Below the pieces are notes generated by a model. It was not told the origin of the DNA. It worked only from the letters and a program-made list of their open reading frames with translations, and did no database searches. The position numbers and the translations under genes are program-made. A stretch of DNA of 64,000 nucleotides, from assembly GCF_000585215.1 (NCBI RefSeq), contig NZ_AONC01000040.1, forward strand, positions 1-64,000, in the 5' to 3' direction. This DNA comes from Imhoffiella purpurea. Its GTDB lineage: Bacteria > Pseudomonadota > Gammaproteobacteria > Chromatiales > Chromatiaceae. This document shows, piece by piece, positions 47,134 to 55,347 of this stretch (position 1 is its first letter; each line of letters opens with the position of its first letter).

Positions 47134-49155
47134 TCAGAACCGACCGGTGCGAGATTCCTCCAGATGCCCCGACAACCCGAAACGCTTGAGCTTGAGGTAG
47201 ACCGTGCTCTTGGCGATGCCCAACTCCCTGGCGACCGCCGCCATGTTCCCGCCACAGCCGCGAATGGTGCGCAGGATGACATCCCGCTCGACGCTCTCCA
47301 GCCCCATGAGGACGGGATCGCCGTCCTGGCCGCTCGATACGTCGACCTGGACCTCGTCCAGGATCTCGGGCGGCAGGTCGCGCTCGGTCAGGATCGGATC
47401 CTGGGACATGAGCAGCATGCTCTCCATGACATTGCGGAACTCGCGGATATTGCCGGGCCAGGAATACCGCTCGAGCACCGCCAGGACCTCGGGCGAGAGG
47501 GTGCGCGGCTCCACGGCGTGCTCGCGCGCCAGGAGTGCCAGATAGTGGTCGGCCAGGAGTGCGACGTCCTCGATCCGCTCGCGCAGCGGCGGAATCCGGA
47601 TGCTAGTGACGGCGATCCGGTAGAAGAGGTCCATCCGGAAGCGCCCGGCCGGGATCTCGCTGCGCAGGTCGCGGTTGGTCGCGGCGATGAGCCGAAAATT
47701 GATCCTGCGCGGCTTGTTCTCGCCGAGCCGGTAGACCTCGCCTTCCTCCAGCACCCGCAGGAAATTCGGCTGGAGGTCGATCGGCATCTCCCCGATCTCG
47801 TCGAGGAAGAGGGTGCCGCCGTCCGCCGCCTCGATCTTGCCGATCATGCCGCCGCGCCGCGCGCCGGTGAAGGCGCCCTCGGCATAGCCGAACAGCTCGC
47901 TCGCGAGCAGGTCGCGCGTGAGCCCGCCGCAGTTCAGCGCCACGAATGGGCTGTCCTTGGCGGTGCCGCAGGCATGGATGCTGCGCGCGAAGACCTCCTT
48001 TCCGACACCCGTCTCACCGAGCAGGAGGATCGACACCCGCGAACGGGCGAGCTGACGGGCACGGTCCAGGGACTGGATGAGCGCGGGAGATCGGCCGATC
48101 ACGCCTCCGAATGGTCCTTCGCGGGGCTGTTCCTCAGCCGGATTGCTCGAGCCCGCCTGGCGCCTGACTCCCGAGCTCGGTGCGCGCCGAGCTGGGATCG
48201 AGAGGACGGCGCCGATCCGTTTGCCCTCGACCACCACGGGCTCCAGCCACTCGGGGCGCAGCCACTCCGGCCGGGCGTCGGGGACCAGCTGTCCGTTCGT
48301 CCAGCGCAGCGTCAGATGGCCCAGCCCGTCGCCGATCGCGCCGGCCTTCGATGTGCCCAGATCCGCCAGCGCCAGTGCCGCCCGCTCGTTGGCCTTGATC
48401 GCCCGGCCGTGCCGGTCGAAGACGATCACGCCGTCGGATCCCGCGCTCGAGAGCCGGTCGACGCAATGCTCGAGCAGCCGATAACGCGCGCCGAGCTCGA
48501 TCTTGGCCAGCCGGTTCTCGATGCGCCCGGCCGTCGTCACCACCAGTGCGAGGCTGTGGCGGTTGTAGGACGGCCTCAGTCCGGAGACGTCCACCACGCC
48601 CAGGACGTCGCCGTCGTAGGGGTTGCGGACGACGGTGGCCGAGCAGGTCCAGCGCTTGATGCCGGAGCAGTAGTGCTCGGCGGAATGGATCTGCACCGGC
48701 TGACCGATCTCCAGCGCGGTGCCGATGGCGTTGGTGCCGCAGGCCAGCTCGCTCCAGTCCGCGCCGGACATGAGCTGGATGTCCTCTGCGGCGGAGCGCG
48801 TGATGTTGTCGCCCTCGGTCGAGAGGATGACCCCGCTGGGGTCGGTCAGGACCATGAAGGTCCCGGTCTCGGACAAGAGCTCGCGCGCGGCAGCCATGAC
48901 GGGCGCACCGGCCTCCAGCAGCTCGCAATAGTCGCCGCGCAGCGCATCGAGCGAGCCCGCGCCGAGCGGCGGGGCCGCGGTTCGCCGCCCCGGATCGACG
49001 CTCGCCGCCTGGCAGCGCCGCCAGGAGTCGTCGATCAGACGGCGCAGCGCGTTGGAATCGGCCTCCTCGCCATTGAGGAACCGCTCCCAGAGATCCATCA
49101 CGCGATGGTCGTTCTCCGGGACAGAAAAGATCTCGCCCGGTCTTTCGACAGGCAT
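47134..49155 (-). CDS. acxR: Sigma-54-dependent transcriptional activator, AcxR/AcoR-like
   Basis: A 673-residue enhancer-binding protein. A GAF-type sensor region (about 90-260) and PAS-like segment (about 270-340) precede the AAA+ domain (about 370-605) with Walker A GETGVGKE, the sigma-54 contact GAFTGA, Walker [12 protein letters not shown] and the arginine-finger region. A FIS-type helix-turn-helix ([20 protein letters not shown]) closes it. AcoR-type proteins sense ketones or acetoin; activation of acxABC by acetone is inference from context. GGAG before ATG 49155 sets the start. Convergent with acxC. Confidence 0.92.
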   Translation of the reverse strand: MPVERPGEIFSVPENDHRVMDLWERFLNGEEADSNALRRLIDDSWRRCQAASVDPGRRTAAPPLGAGSLDALRGDYCELLEAGAPVMAAARELLSETGTFMVLTDPSGVILSTEGDNITRSAAEDIQLMSGADWSELACGTNAIGTALEIGQPVQIHSAEHYCSGIKRWTCSATVVRNPYDGDVLGVVDVSGLRPSYNRHSLALVVTTAGRIENRLAKIELGARYRLLEHCVDRLSSAGSDGVIVFDRHGRAIKANERAALALADLGTSKAGAIGDGLGHLTLRWTNGQLVPDARPEWLRPEWLEPVVVEGKRIGAVLSIPARRAPSSGVRRQAGSSNPAEEQPREGPFGGVIGRSPALIQSLDRARQLARSRVSILLLGETGVGKEVFARSIHACGTAKDSPFVALNCGGLTRDLLASELFGYAEGAFTGARRGGMIGKIEAADGGTLFLDEIGEMPIDLQPNFLRVLEEGEVYRLGENKPRRINFRLIAATNRDLRSEIPAGRFRMDLFYRIAVTSIRIPPLRERIEDVALLADHYLALLAREHAVEPRTLSPEVLAVLERYSWPGNIREFRNVMESMLLMSQDPILTERDLPPEILDEVQVDVSSGQDGDPVLMGLESVERDVILRTIRGCGGNMAAVARELGIAKSTVYLKLKRFGLSGHLEESRTGRF

Positions 49156-49593
49156 GGCCGTTCTCCTCTCTCGTATCTCGTAGTGATCGATCGGCATGGC
49201 GCGCCAGGGGCGGTAGACCGCCCTCGAGCCGGGAGCCGTCGAACGACGTGGCTGAATCGCCGCGTTTCTATTTATTTCAGAGGCTTGACTCTTTTCCGTC
49301 ACGCCGGTCTTGTCAAGCCGTATCGCGATTCGAGCCGAACGGCGTGGGCTCGTCGCGACTCAATATTAAGCAATTGCTACGCCAATAGTAATTCGACGCC
49401 GGCCTCGCGCCTTGCGGGCAGCACCGGCCGCACCTGGAGGCGGTCGCGACCTTGGATGGCCACGGTGCTCGCTGCGTCCGAGAACCGGTCGATGACGGCG
49501 GGCCGGGCGTCCGATTTTCGAACGCCAGGGATCAGATTGGCGTCAGCGCCCCGAGCCAGAACCCAGAACAGACCATCGACGGAGGACACCCGC
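49156..49593. other. Divergent promoter region between acxR and aacS
   Basis: About 438 bp without a credible gene. An AT-richer core near 49360-49395 contains the perfect palindrome AGCAATTGCT (49369-49378). No convincing -24/-12 element was found on either strand, so it is not clear that aacS is sigma-54 dependent. Confidence 0.5.
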
Positions 49594-51570
49594 ATGCCGA
49601 GCCCAACCGACCAGCCGATCTGGACGCCATCGGACAGCCGCATCGCCGCGGCCAATATCACGACCTTCCGGCTGACCGCGGCGGCGCGATGGGGTCTCGA
49701 CCTGCCCGATCAGGCGAGCCTCCATGCCTGGTCCGTCGCCTCCCCCGAGCAATTCTGGATCAGCGTCTGGGAGGACGGTGGGGTGATCGGCGAGCGCGGC
49801 GAACGGGTACTGATCGATGCCGATCGCATGCCGGGGGCGCGCTGGTTCCCCGACGCGCGGCTGAACTACGCGGAGAATCTGCTGCGTCGGCGCGACGCCG
49901 GCGACGCGGTCGTCTTCTGGGGGGAGGACAGGGTGAAGCGGCGTCTGTCGCACGATGCGCTCTATCTAGAAGTCGCGCACCTGGCTGCGGCCCTGCGCGG
50001 GCTCGGGGTCGAGCCGGGGGATCGGGTGGCCGCCTACCTTCCCAATCTTCCCGAGACTCTGATCGCCTTGCTGGCGACGGCGAGCATCGGCGCCGTCTTC
50101 ACGTCGGCGTCACCCGACTTCGGGGCGCAAGGCGTGGTCGACCGCTTCGGCCAGGTGCAGCCGAAGGTATTGATCGCGAGCGACGGCTATTTCTACGGGG
50201 GCAAGACCCTCGATTGTCTCGGCAAGCTCGCGGAGATCGTCGAGCGTCTGCCGACACTGCGCCGTGTCCTGGTCGTGCCCTATGTCCAATCCGACCCGGA
50301 CCTGAGCGCCATCGGCCAGGCCGAGACCCTCGCGGCGTTCGTGGAGCCCTACCGGGACGTCGCCGAGGTCCCGTTCGAACCGCTCCCTTTCGATCACCCG
50401 CTCTTCATCGTCTATTCGTCGGGGACCACGGGCGTCCCCAAGTGCATCCTCCACGGCGCTGGCGGGATCCTGCTGCAGCACCTCAAGGAGCACCGCCTGC
50501 ACTGCGACATCAAGCTCGGCGATCGGATCTTCTACTACACGACCTGCGGCTGGATGATGTGGAACTGGCTCATGTCCGGCCTTGCCAGCGGCGCCACCCT
50601 GCTGCTCTACGATGGCTCGCCCTTCGCGGGCGACGGCCGCATCCTCTTCGATTACGCGGAGGCCGAGGACATGACCCACTTCGGCACGTCCGCCAAGTTC
50701 CTGGACGCGGCGGCCAAGCAGGGTCTCGAGCCGCGCAAGACGCATGGGCTCCAGGCGCTGCGGGTCATGACCAGCACCGGCAGCCCCCTGATGCCGGAAG
50801 GCTTCGACTACGTCCATGCGCGGATCAAGCCCGACCTGCAGCTCGCCTCCATCTCCGGCGGGACCGACATCCTCTCCTGCTTCGTCCTCGGCAACCCGGC
50901 GCTGCCGGTGTGGCGCGGCGAGATCCAGTGCCGCGGGCTCGGCATGGCGGTGGACGTCTGGGACGACGACGGGAACCCGCTGCGGGGCGCGAAGGGCGAG
51001 CTTGTCTGCACCAAGCCGTTCCCCTCGATGCCGCTCGGTTTCTGGTCCGACGCCGACGGCAGCCGCTACCGGGCGGCCTACTTCGAGCGTTTTCCCGGCG
51101 TCTGGTGTCACGGCGACTTCTGCGAGATCACCGCCCATGGCGGACTCGTCATCCATGGCCGCTCCGACGCCACCCTGAATCCAGGCGGCGTGCGCATCGG
51201 CACGGCGGAGATCTATCGCCAGGTCGAGCGGCTGGAGGCGGTGGTGGAGTCGCTCGTCATCGGCCAGGACTGGCCACCGGAGCGTCCGACCGACGTGCGG
51301 CTGGTGCTCTTCGTCAAGCTGCGCGAGGGACTGGAGCTGGACGATGCGCTCGCCGAGCGCATCCGCCGCACGATTCGCGACAATGCCACCGTCCGCCACG
51401 TCCCGGCGAGGATCGTCCAGGTCCCCGACATGCCGCGTACCCGCAGCGGCAAGCTGGTCGAGCTCGCCGTGCGCAACCTGGTCCATGGCCGGGCAGTGAG
51501 CAATCGCGAGGCATTGGCGAATCCCGAGGCGCTCGATCACTTCCGGGACCGTGCCGAGCTTGCGTATTGA
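49594..51570 (+). CDS. aacS: Acetoacetyl-CoA synthetase
   Basis: Activates acetoacetate with ATP and CoA, giving acetoacetyl-CoA for thiolysis to two acetyl-CoA. The 658-residue adenylate-forming enzyme has the P-loop-like [33 protein letters not shown] and the C-terminal lysine in RTRSGKLVE. The length and GWMMWNW segment fit AacS rather than acetyl-CoA synthetase. GGAGGACACCCGC before ATG 49594 is a strong start. It completes the acetone route with acxABC. A thiolase is not in the window. Confidence 0.93.
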   Translation: MPSPTDQPIWTPSDSRIAAANITTFRLTAAARWGLDLPDQASLHAWSVASPEQFWISVWEDGGVIGERGERVLIDADRMPGARWFPDARLNYAENLLRRRDAGDAVVFWGEDRVKRRLSHDALYLEVAHLAAALRGLGVEPGDRVAAYLPNLPETLIALLATASIGAVFTSASPDFGAQGVVDRFGQVQPKVLIASDGYFYGGKTLDCLGKLAEIVERLPTLRRVLVVPYVQSDPDLSAIGQAETLAAFVEPYRDVAEVPFEPLPFDHPLFIVYSSGTTGVPKCILHGAGGILLQHLKEHRLHCDIKLGDRIFYYTTCGWMMWNWLMSGLASGATLLLYDGSPFAGDGRILFDYAEAEDMTHFGTSAKFLDAAAKQGLEPRKTHGLQALRVMTSTGSPLMPEGFDYVHARIKPDLQLASISGGTDILSCFVLGNPALPVWRGEIQCRGLGMAVDVWDDDGNPLRGAKGELVCTKPFPSMPLGFWSDADGSRYRAAYFERFPGVWCHGDFCEITAHGGLVIHGRSDATLNPGGVRIGTAEIYRQVERLEAVVESLVIGQDWPPERPTDVRLVLFVKLREGLELDDALAERIRRTIRDNATVRHVPARIVQVPDMPRTRSGKLVELAVRNLVHGRAVSNREALANPEALDHFRDRAELAY

Positions 51571-51674
51571 AGCAAAATCTCAGCCGCTATGGATTCCGTG
51601 GCCGCGCGGCTCGGTCACGGCACCCCCTGCGCCCTGAGCGGTGCCGAGTCGGACCGGAGTCCGCGGGACTCGGC

Positions 51675-51911
51675 TCATCCGCGCATCCAATCGCGGACTC
51701 GATCCGGCCCGGGGATGCCGCCCGCGTGCACGACCTTGCCATCCAGCACCACGCCCGGCGTCGACATGACGCCATAGCCCAGGATCTCGGCCATGTCCGT
51801 GACCTTCTCGAGCTGGATCTCGATTCCCGCGTCCTTGGCCGCCTGAGCGATGAGGTCGGCGGTCACCTCGCAGTTGCGGCAGCCGCCGCCCAATACCTTG
51901 AATGTCTTCAT
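51675..51911 (-). CDS. Thioredoxin-like redox-active disulfide protein
   Basis: A 78-residue thioredoxin fold with CRNC (GGGCRNCEVT) in place of CGPC and cis-Pro in MSTPGVV. It belongs to the small redox-active disulfide protein 2 family often found beside ArsP-type permeases. It probably cycles thiols for arsenic handling, which is inference from context. GAGGAA precedes the ATG. It is 9 bp downstream of the permease and last in the ars operon. Confidence 0.85.
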   Translation of the reverse strand: MKTFKVLGGGCRNCEVTADLIAQAAKDAGIEIQLEKVTDMAEILGYGVMSTPGVVLDGKVVHAGGIPGPDRVRDWMRG

Positions 51912-51920
51912 CTCGATTCC

Positions 51921-52874
51921 TCAAGCGATCAGATTGAATCCCCAGCCCACCAGGGTGAAGGCGATGGCCAGCACCCCGGCGAACAGCGCCAGCGCCGGCC
52001 AGCGGATGACCTTGCGCAGGATCAGCATCTCCGGCAGGGAGAGCGCGGCGACGCTCATCATGAGGGCGAGCGTCGTGCCCACCGCAACCCCTTTGGTCAA
52101 CATGGCCTCGGCGACCGGGATGATGCCGGTCGCGTTCGAGTAGAGCGGAATCCCGAGCAGGACCCCCGCCGGCACGGTGAACCAGTCGTCACCGCCCAGA
52201 TGCTCGGTCACCCAGCCGGCCGGAACGAAACCGTGGAAGAGGGCGCCGACGGCGATGCCGATCAGCACCCAGCGCCAGATGCGACCGACGATCTCCCGGA
52301 CCTCGCCGACCGCGTAGCGGTGGCGCCCGAGCAGGCTGGTGTCCGGTTCGGCCATGGCCGCCTCGCCCATGCGGATCTTCCAGACATAGTCCTCGACCCA
52401 GCGCTCGGGCCGGAATGCCTGCATGGCGATACCGCCGAACCAGGCCACGAGCAGCCCCGCCGCCACATAGAGCGCAGCGAGCTTCCAGCCCAGGATGCCG
52501 ACCAGGATGACGGCGGCGACCTCGTTGATCATGGGGCTCGCGATCAGGAAGGAGAAGGTCACGCCGAGCGGGATCCCGGCCTCGACGAAGCCGATGAACA
52601 GCGGCACCGAGGAGCAGGAGCAGAAGGGCGTCACGGCGCCCAGGGTGACGGCCATGCCGCGTGCCTGCCAGTCGGGCCGGCCGCGCACGAAGGCGCGCAC
52701 CCGCTCCGGAGAGAGCATGGCGCGCAGCAGGCCCATGACGTAGATGACGGCGACCAGAAGCAGGAAGATCTTGGCCACGTCCATGACGAAGAACTGGACG
52801 GCCGACCCCAGGTGAGAATCGGGGCTCAGCCGCAGCAGATGAAAGGCGGTCAGATCGCCGAGTCGCTCAAACAT
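51921..52874 (-). CDS. arsP: ArsP-type permease (DUF318)
   Basis: A 317-residue inner-membrane protein with about eight helices and the family signature TPFCSCSSVPLFIGF (two conserved Cys) followed by ASPMINEVA; a second GIPLYSNATGIIPV motif lies in the C-terminal half. Characterised ArsP exports trivalent organoarsenicals, but many members are uncharacterised, so substrate is inference from the neighbouring ars genes. Its start overlaps the acr3 stop by 8 bases. Confidence 0.8.
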   Translation of the reverse strand: MFERLGDLTAFHLLRLSPDSHLGSAVQFFVMDVAKIFLLLVAVIYVMGLLRAMLSPERVRAFVRGRPDWQARGMAVTLGAVTPFCSCSSVPLFIGFVEAGIPLGVTFSFLIASPMINEVAAVILVGILGWKLAALYVAAGLLVAWFGGIAMQAFRPERWVEDYVWKIRMGEAAMAEPDTSLLGRHRYAVGEVREIVGRIWRWVLIGIAVGALFHGFVPAGWVTEHLGGDDWFTVPAGVLLGIPLYSNATGIIPVAEAMLTKGVAVGTTLALMMSVAALSLPEMLILRKVIRWPALALFAGVLAIAFTLVGWGFNLIA

Positions 52875-53955
52875 TCGCGGGCACCCTGCGGCCTTGCTCG
52901 TACCAACCCTTGGTGCGGTTCGCCACCCGCACCACCAGCAGCATCACGGGCACCTCGATCAGCACCCCGACCACGGTCGCCAGCGCCGCGCCGGACTCGA
53001 AGCCGAACAGCGAGATGGCCGCCGCGACCGCCAGCTCGAAGAAGTTGGAGGCACCGATCAGGGCCGAGGGGCAGGCGACCGCGTGCTTCTCCCCGACCGC
53101 GCGGTTGAGCCAGTAGGCCAGGGCCGAGTTGAAGAAGACCTGGATGAGGATGGGGACCGCCAGCAGCAGGATGATCAGCGGCTGCGCGAGGATGGCCTCG
53201 CCCTGGAAGGCGAAGAGCAGGATCAGGGTCGCCAGCAGTGCCAGGATGGAGGCGTGGCCCAGGGCGTCCAGCGTGGCGTCGAAACGCGCCTGTCCCTGCT
53301 GCAGCAGACGTCTCCGCCAGAGCTGGGCGATGATGACCGGGATGAGGATATAGAGCGCCACCGAGGTCAGCAGCGTTGCCCAGGGCACGACGATCGACGA
53401 CAGACCCAACAGCAGCCCGACGATGGGCGCGAAAGCGAAGACCATGATGGTGTCGTTGAGCGCGACCTGACTCAGGGTGAAATAGGGGTCGCCCCCGGTC
53501 AGCCGGCTCCAGACGAAGACCATCGCCGTGCAGGGCGCGGCGGCGAGCAGGATGAGTCCGGCCACGTAGGCGTCGAGCTGCTCGGCCGGCAGCCACTGGG
53601 CGAAGAGTCCGCGGATGAAGAGCCAGGCCAGCAGCGCCATGGAGAATGGCTTGACCGCCCAGTTGACGAAGAGTGTGACGCCGATGCCCCTCCAGTGATC
53701 CCGTACCTGATGCAGGGCGCCGAAGTCGATCCTGATCAGCATCGGGACGATCATCACCCAGATCAGCAGACCGACCGGAATGTTGACCTGAGCCACCTCC
53801 AGTTCGCCGAGGAACTGGAAGGGCGCGGGCACGAGCTGTCCCAGCCCGATGCCGACGAGGATGCAGAGCCCGACCCAGAGGGTCAGCCAGCGCTCGAAGA
53901 CGCTCATGGACGCCCCGGCGGCCTGCTTGACGGAGACTTCGCATTGCACGGACAT
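52867..53955 (-). CDS. acr3: Arsenite efflux permease, ACR3 family
   Basis: Exports As(III) from the cytoplasm using the proton gradient. The 362-residue protein has about ten helices and the conserved Cys in AAAPCTAMVFVWSRLTGG at about 141, with NFFELAVA in the second half. The length and motifs are ACR3 rather than ArsB. It follows arsC by 3 bp and overlaps the ArsP-type gene. Confidence 0.94.
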   Translation of the reverse strand: MSVQCEVSVKQAAGASMSVFERWLTLWVGLCILVGIGLGQLVPAPFQFLGELEVAQVNIPVGLLIWVMIVPMLIRIDFGALHQVRDHWRGIGVTLFVNWAVKPFSMALLAWLFIRGLFAQWLPAEQLDAYVAGLILLAAAPCTAMVFVWSRLTGGDPYFTLSQVALNDTIMVFAFAPIVGLLLGLSSIVVPWATLLTSVALYILIPVIIAQLWRRRLLQQGQARFDATLDALGHASILALLATLILLFAFQGEAILAQPLIILLLAVPILIQVFFNSALAYWLNRAVGEKHAVACPSALIGASNFFELAVAAAISLFGFESGAALATVVGVLIEVPVMLLVVRVANRTKGWYEQGRRVPANV

Positions 53956-53958
53956 GGC

Positions 53959-54393
53959 TTATTCCGCCGCGCTCTGCGTCAGGTCCAGCGCCTCGGCCAC
54001 CGCCGGCACCAGCTGTGAGCGGATCGCGTCGCGCACGCGGACGAAGGACTCCAGCGGCTCGCCGTGCGGGTCGTGGAACGGCAGATGGATCTGCCTGATC
54101 GGACGCGGAAAGATGGGACAGGTCTCCTTGGCGTTGTCGCAGACCGTGACCACCAGGTCGATGGCCTCGCCCAGGACGCTATCGACGTCTTTCGGGGCGA
54201 GCCCCTCGGTCGGCAGTCCGGCATCGGCCAGCGCGGCGATGGCGCCGTCGGCCACCTTGGGCTGCGGCCTGGTGCCGGCGGACAGGGCGCGCACCTGACC
54301 GGCGAGATCGTGATTGAGCAGCACCTCGGCCATCTGCGAGCGGCAGGAGTTGCCGGTGCAGAGCACCAGGACGGTCTTCGAGTCGGTCGTCAT
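53959..54393 (-). CDS. arsC: Arsenate reductase, thioredoxin-coupled ArsC
   Basis: Reduces arsenate to arsenite. The 144-residue low-molecular-weight phosphatase fold has the CX5R loop CTGNSCRS (Cys12, Arg18) and the resolving pair Cys85 and Cys92 (VCDNAKETCP). The three-cysteine relay is as in the Staphylococcus ArsC, so thioredoxin is the likely reductant. GAGGAACGACCC before ATG 54393 sets the start. It is 223 bp downstream of arsR, with a second operator-like dyad in the gap. Confidence 0.94.
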   Translation of the reverse strand: MTTDSKTVLVLCTGNSCRSQMAEVLLNHDLAGQVRALSAGTRPQPKVADGAIAALADAGLPTEGLAPKDVDSVLGEAIDLVVTVCDNAKETCPIFPRPIRQIHLPFHDPHGEPLESFVRVRDAIRSQLVPAVAEALDLTQSAAE

Positions 54394-54548
54394 GGGTCGT
54401 TCCTCGGGAGTCTCTGGAGATTCGCAATGAGTCGACACCACGCTCGAGATCCAGGGGGCGGGCTTGATGGCCGTGCTGGGCGTGCTGTCGACCTTGGCGA
54501 GACGAATGAACCGGGTCGTTCGGTGTCGATTAAATATATGGAATAAAG

Positions 54549-54570
54549 AATATACTATTCAACATATATT
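54549..54570 (-). promoter_or_regulatory. Second ArsR-type operator upstream of arsC
   Basis: AATATA and TATATT face each other across a 10-bp centre (AATATACTATTC... on the plus strand). The left half shares AATATACT with the main operator at 54991-55028. It lies about 160 bp before arsC, suggesting a second ArsR-controlled promoter. Confidence 0.45.
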
Positions 54571-54616
54571 GTGGTTGCCGAATATTTTCGGTTCGAAGAC
54601 CCCCCCGGTCCTGGCA

Positions 54617-54976
54617 CTACCTCGTCGCTCGAGCGCATCCTTGGGCCGATGGGCGATTGGGCATCCGATCAAGCGCTTGGGCATCAGCGGCGAACGGCGG
54701 CTGCGCGCGCACGCCCGAGGCCGTCTCTTTCAGAACGCTCCGAGCCCAATCCGGTAGCGCGCGATGGATGCGGTAATAGACCCAGAGTCCTTCACGCCGG
54801 TCCGAGACCAGTCCGAGTTCGCGCAGTTGCGCGAGATGACGCGAGACGTGCGGCTGAGCCGCCCCGATCGCATGGGTCAGCTCGCAGACGCACAGCTCAT
54901 CATGCTCGACGAGCAGCACCAGGCAGCGCAGACGGGTGTCGTTCGCCAGGGCGGCGAAAACATCGGTTGGGTTCAT
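54617..54976 (-). CDS. arsR: Arsenical-responsive repressor ArsR
   Basis: A 119-residue winged-helix repressor. The As(III) site is visible as ELCVCEL (Cys29, Cys31) in front of the recognition helix AAQPHVSRHLAQLRELG. Binding of arsenite releases it from DNA. ATG 54976 is chosen; the longer frame runs through the operator. It leads the ars genes, with the dyad operator 15-52 bp upstream. Confidence 0.92.
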   Translation of the reverse strand: MNPTDVFAALANDTRLRCLVLLVEHDELCVCELTHAIGAAQPHVSRHLAQLRELGLVSDRREGLWVYYRIHRALPDWARSVLKETASGVRAQPPFAADAQALDRMPNRPSAQGCARATR

Positions 54977-54990
54977 GTCCACAATCCTAA

Positions 54991-55028
54991 AATATACTGT
55001 TCTCCGAATATATCGGAAACAGTATATT
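54991..55028 (-). promoter_or_regulatory. ArsR operator, near-perfect 38-bp dyad
   Basis: AATATACTGTT and AACAGTATATT form perfect 11-bp outer arms, and TCCGA/TCGGA perfect inner arms around ATATA; only one base breaks the symmetry. The position directly before arsR and the ATACTG arms fit an ArsR autoregulatory site that overlaps the promoter. Confidence 0.75.
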
Positions 55029-55146
55029 GAAGCGGTCGCAATCTGTCTCCTCTCGGGTCCGGATCGGGGCCTCGCGGTCGATGCCATCCGTCACCGGGCG
55101 ACATCGACCGCGATGGATCTGTCGTCGGTCTCCCCGCCGACCTCCG

Positions 55147-55347
55147 CTAGATCAATTCCGCCCCGAAGCCTTCCTCCTTGATCGCGGCGAGCATCGCCTC
55201 GGGATCGGCGTTGCCGGTGACCAGGGCCTGATTCGCCTCGAGGCTGACCTCGGCCTGGTCGACGCCCGGCACCCCTTGCAGCGCCTTGGTCACGGCGCCG
55301 ACGCAGTGCATGCAGCTCATTCCTGTGACTTGGATCTTGGTTTGCAT
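55147..55347 (-). other. Possible internally initiated CopZ-like copper chaperone
   Basis: Within copA, ATG at 55347 in the same frame would give a 66-residue protein beginning [15 protein letters not shown], the exact size and start of a free CopZ chaperone. A purine run (AGAGAG) lies about 10-15 bases upstream. Whether it is made separately is unknown. Confidence 0.4.

Noticed and set aside
47164-49593. Long plus-strand extension of the acetoacetyl-CoA synthetase frame over the AcxR gene
   Set aside because: It is antisense to the regulator. Homology and the ribosome-binding site place the synthetase start at 49594.
55147-55347. Separate, independent copZ gene
   Set aside because: The frame is continuous with copA with no stop between them, so it is treated as a fused domain with only a possible internal start.
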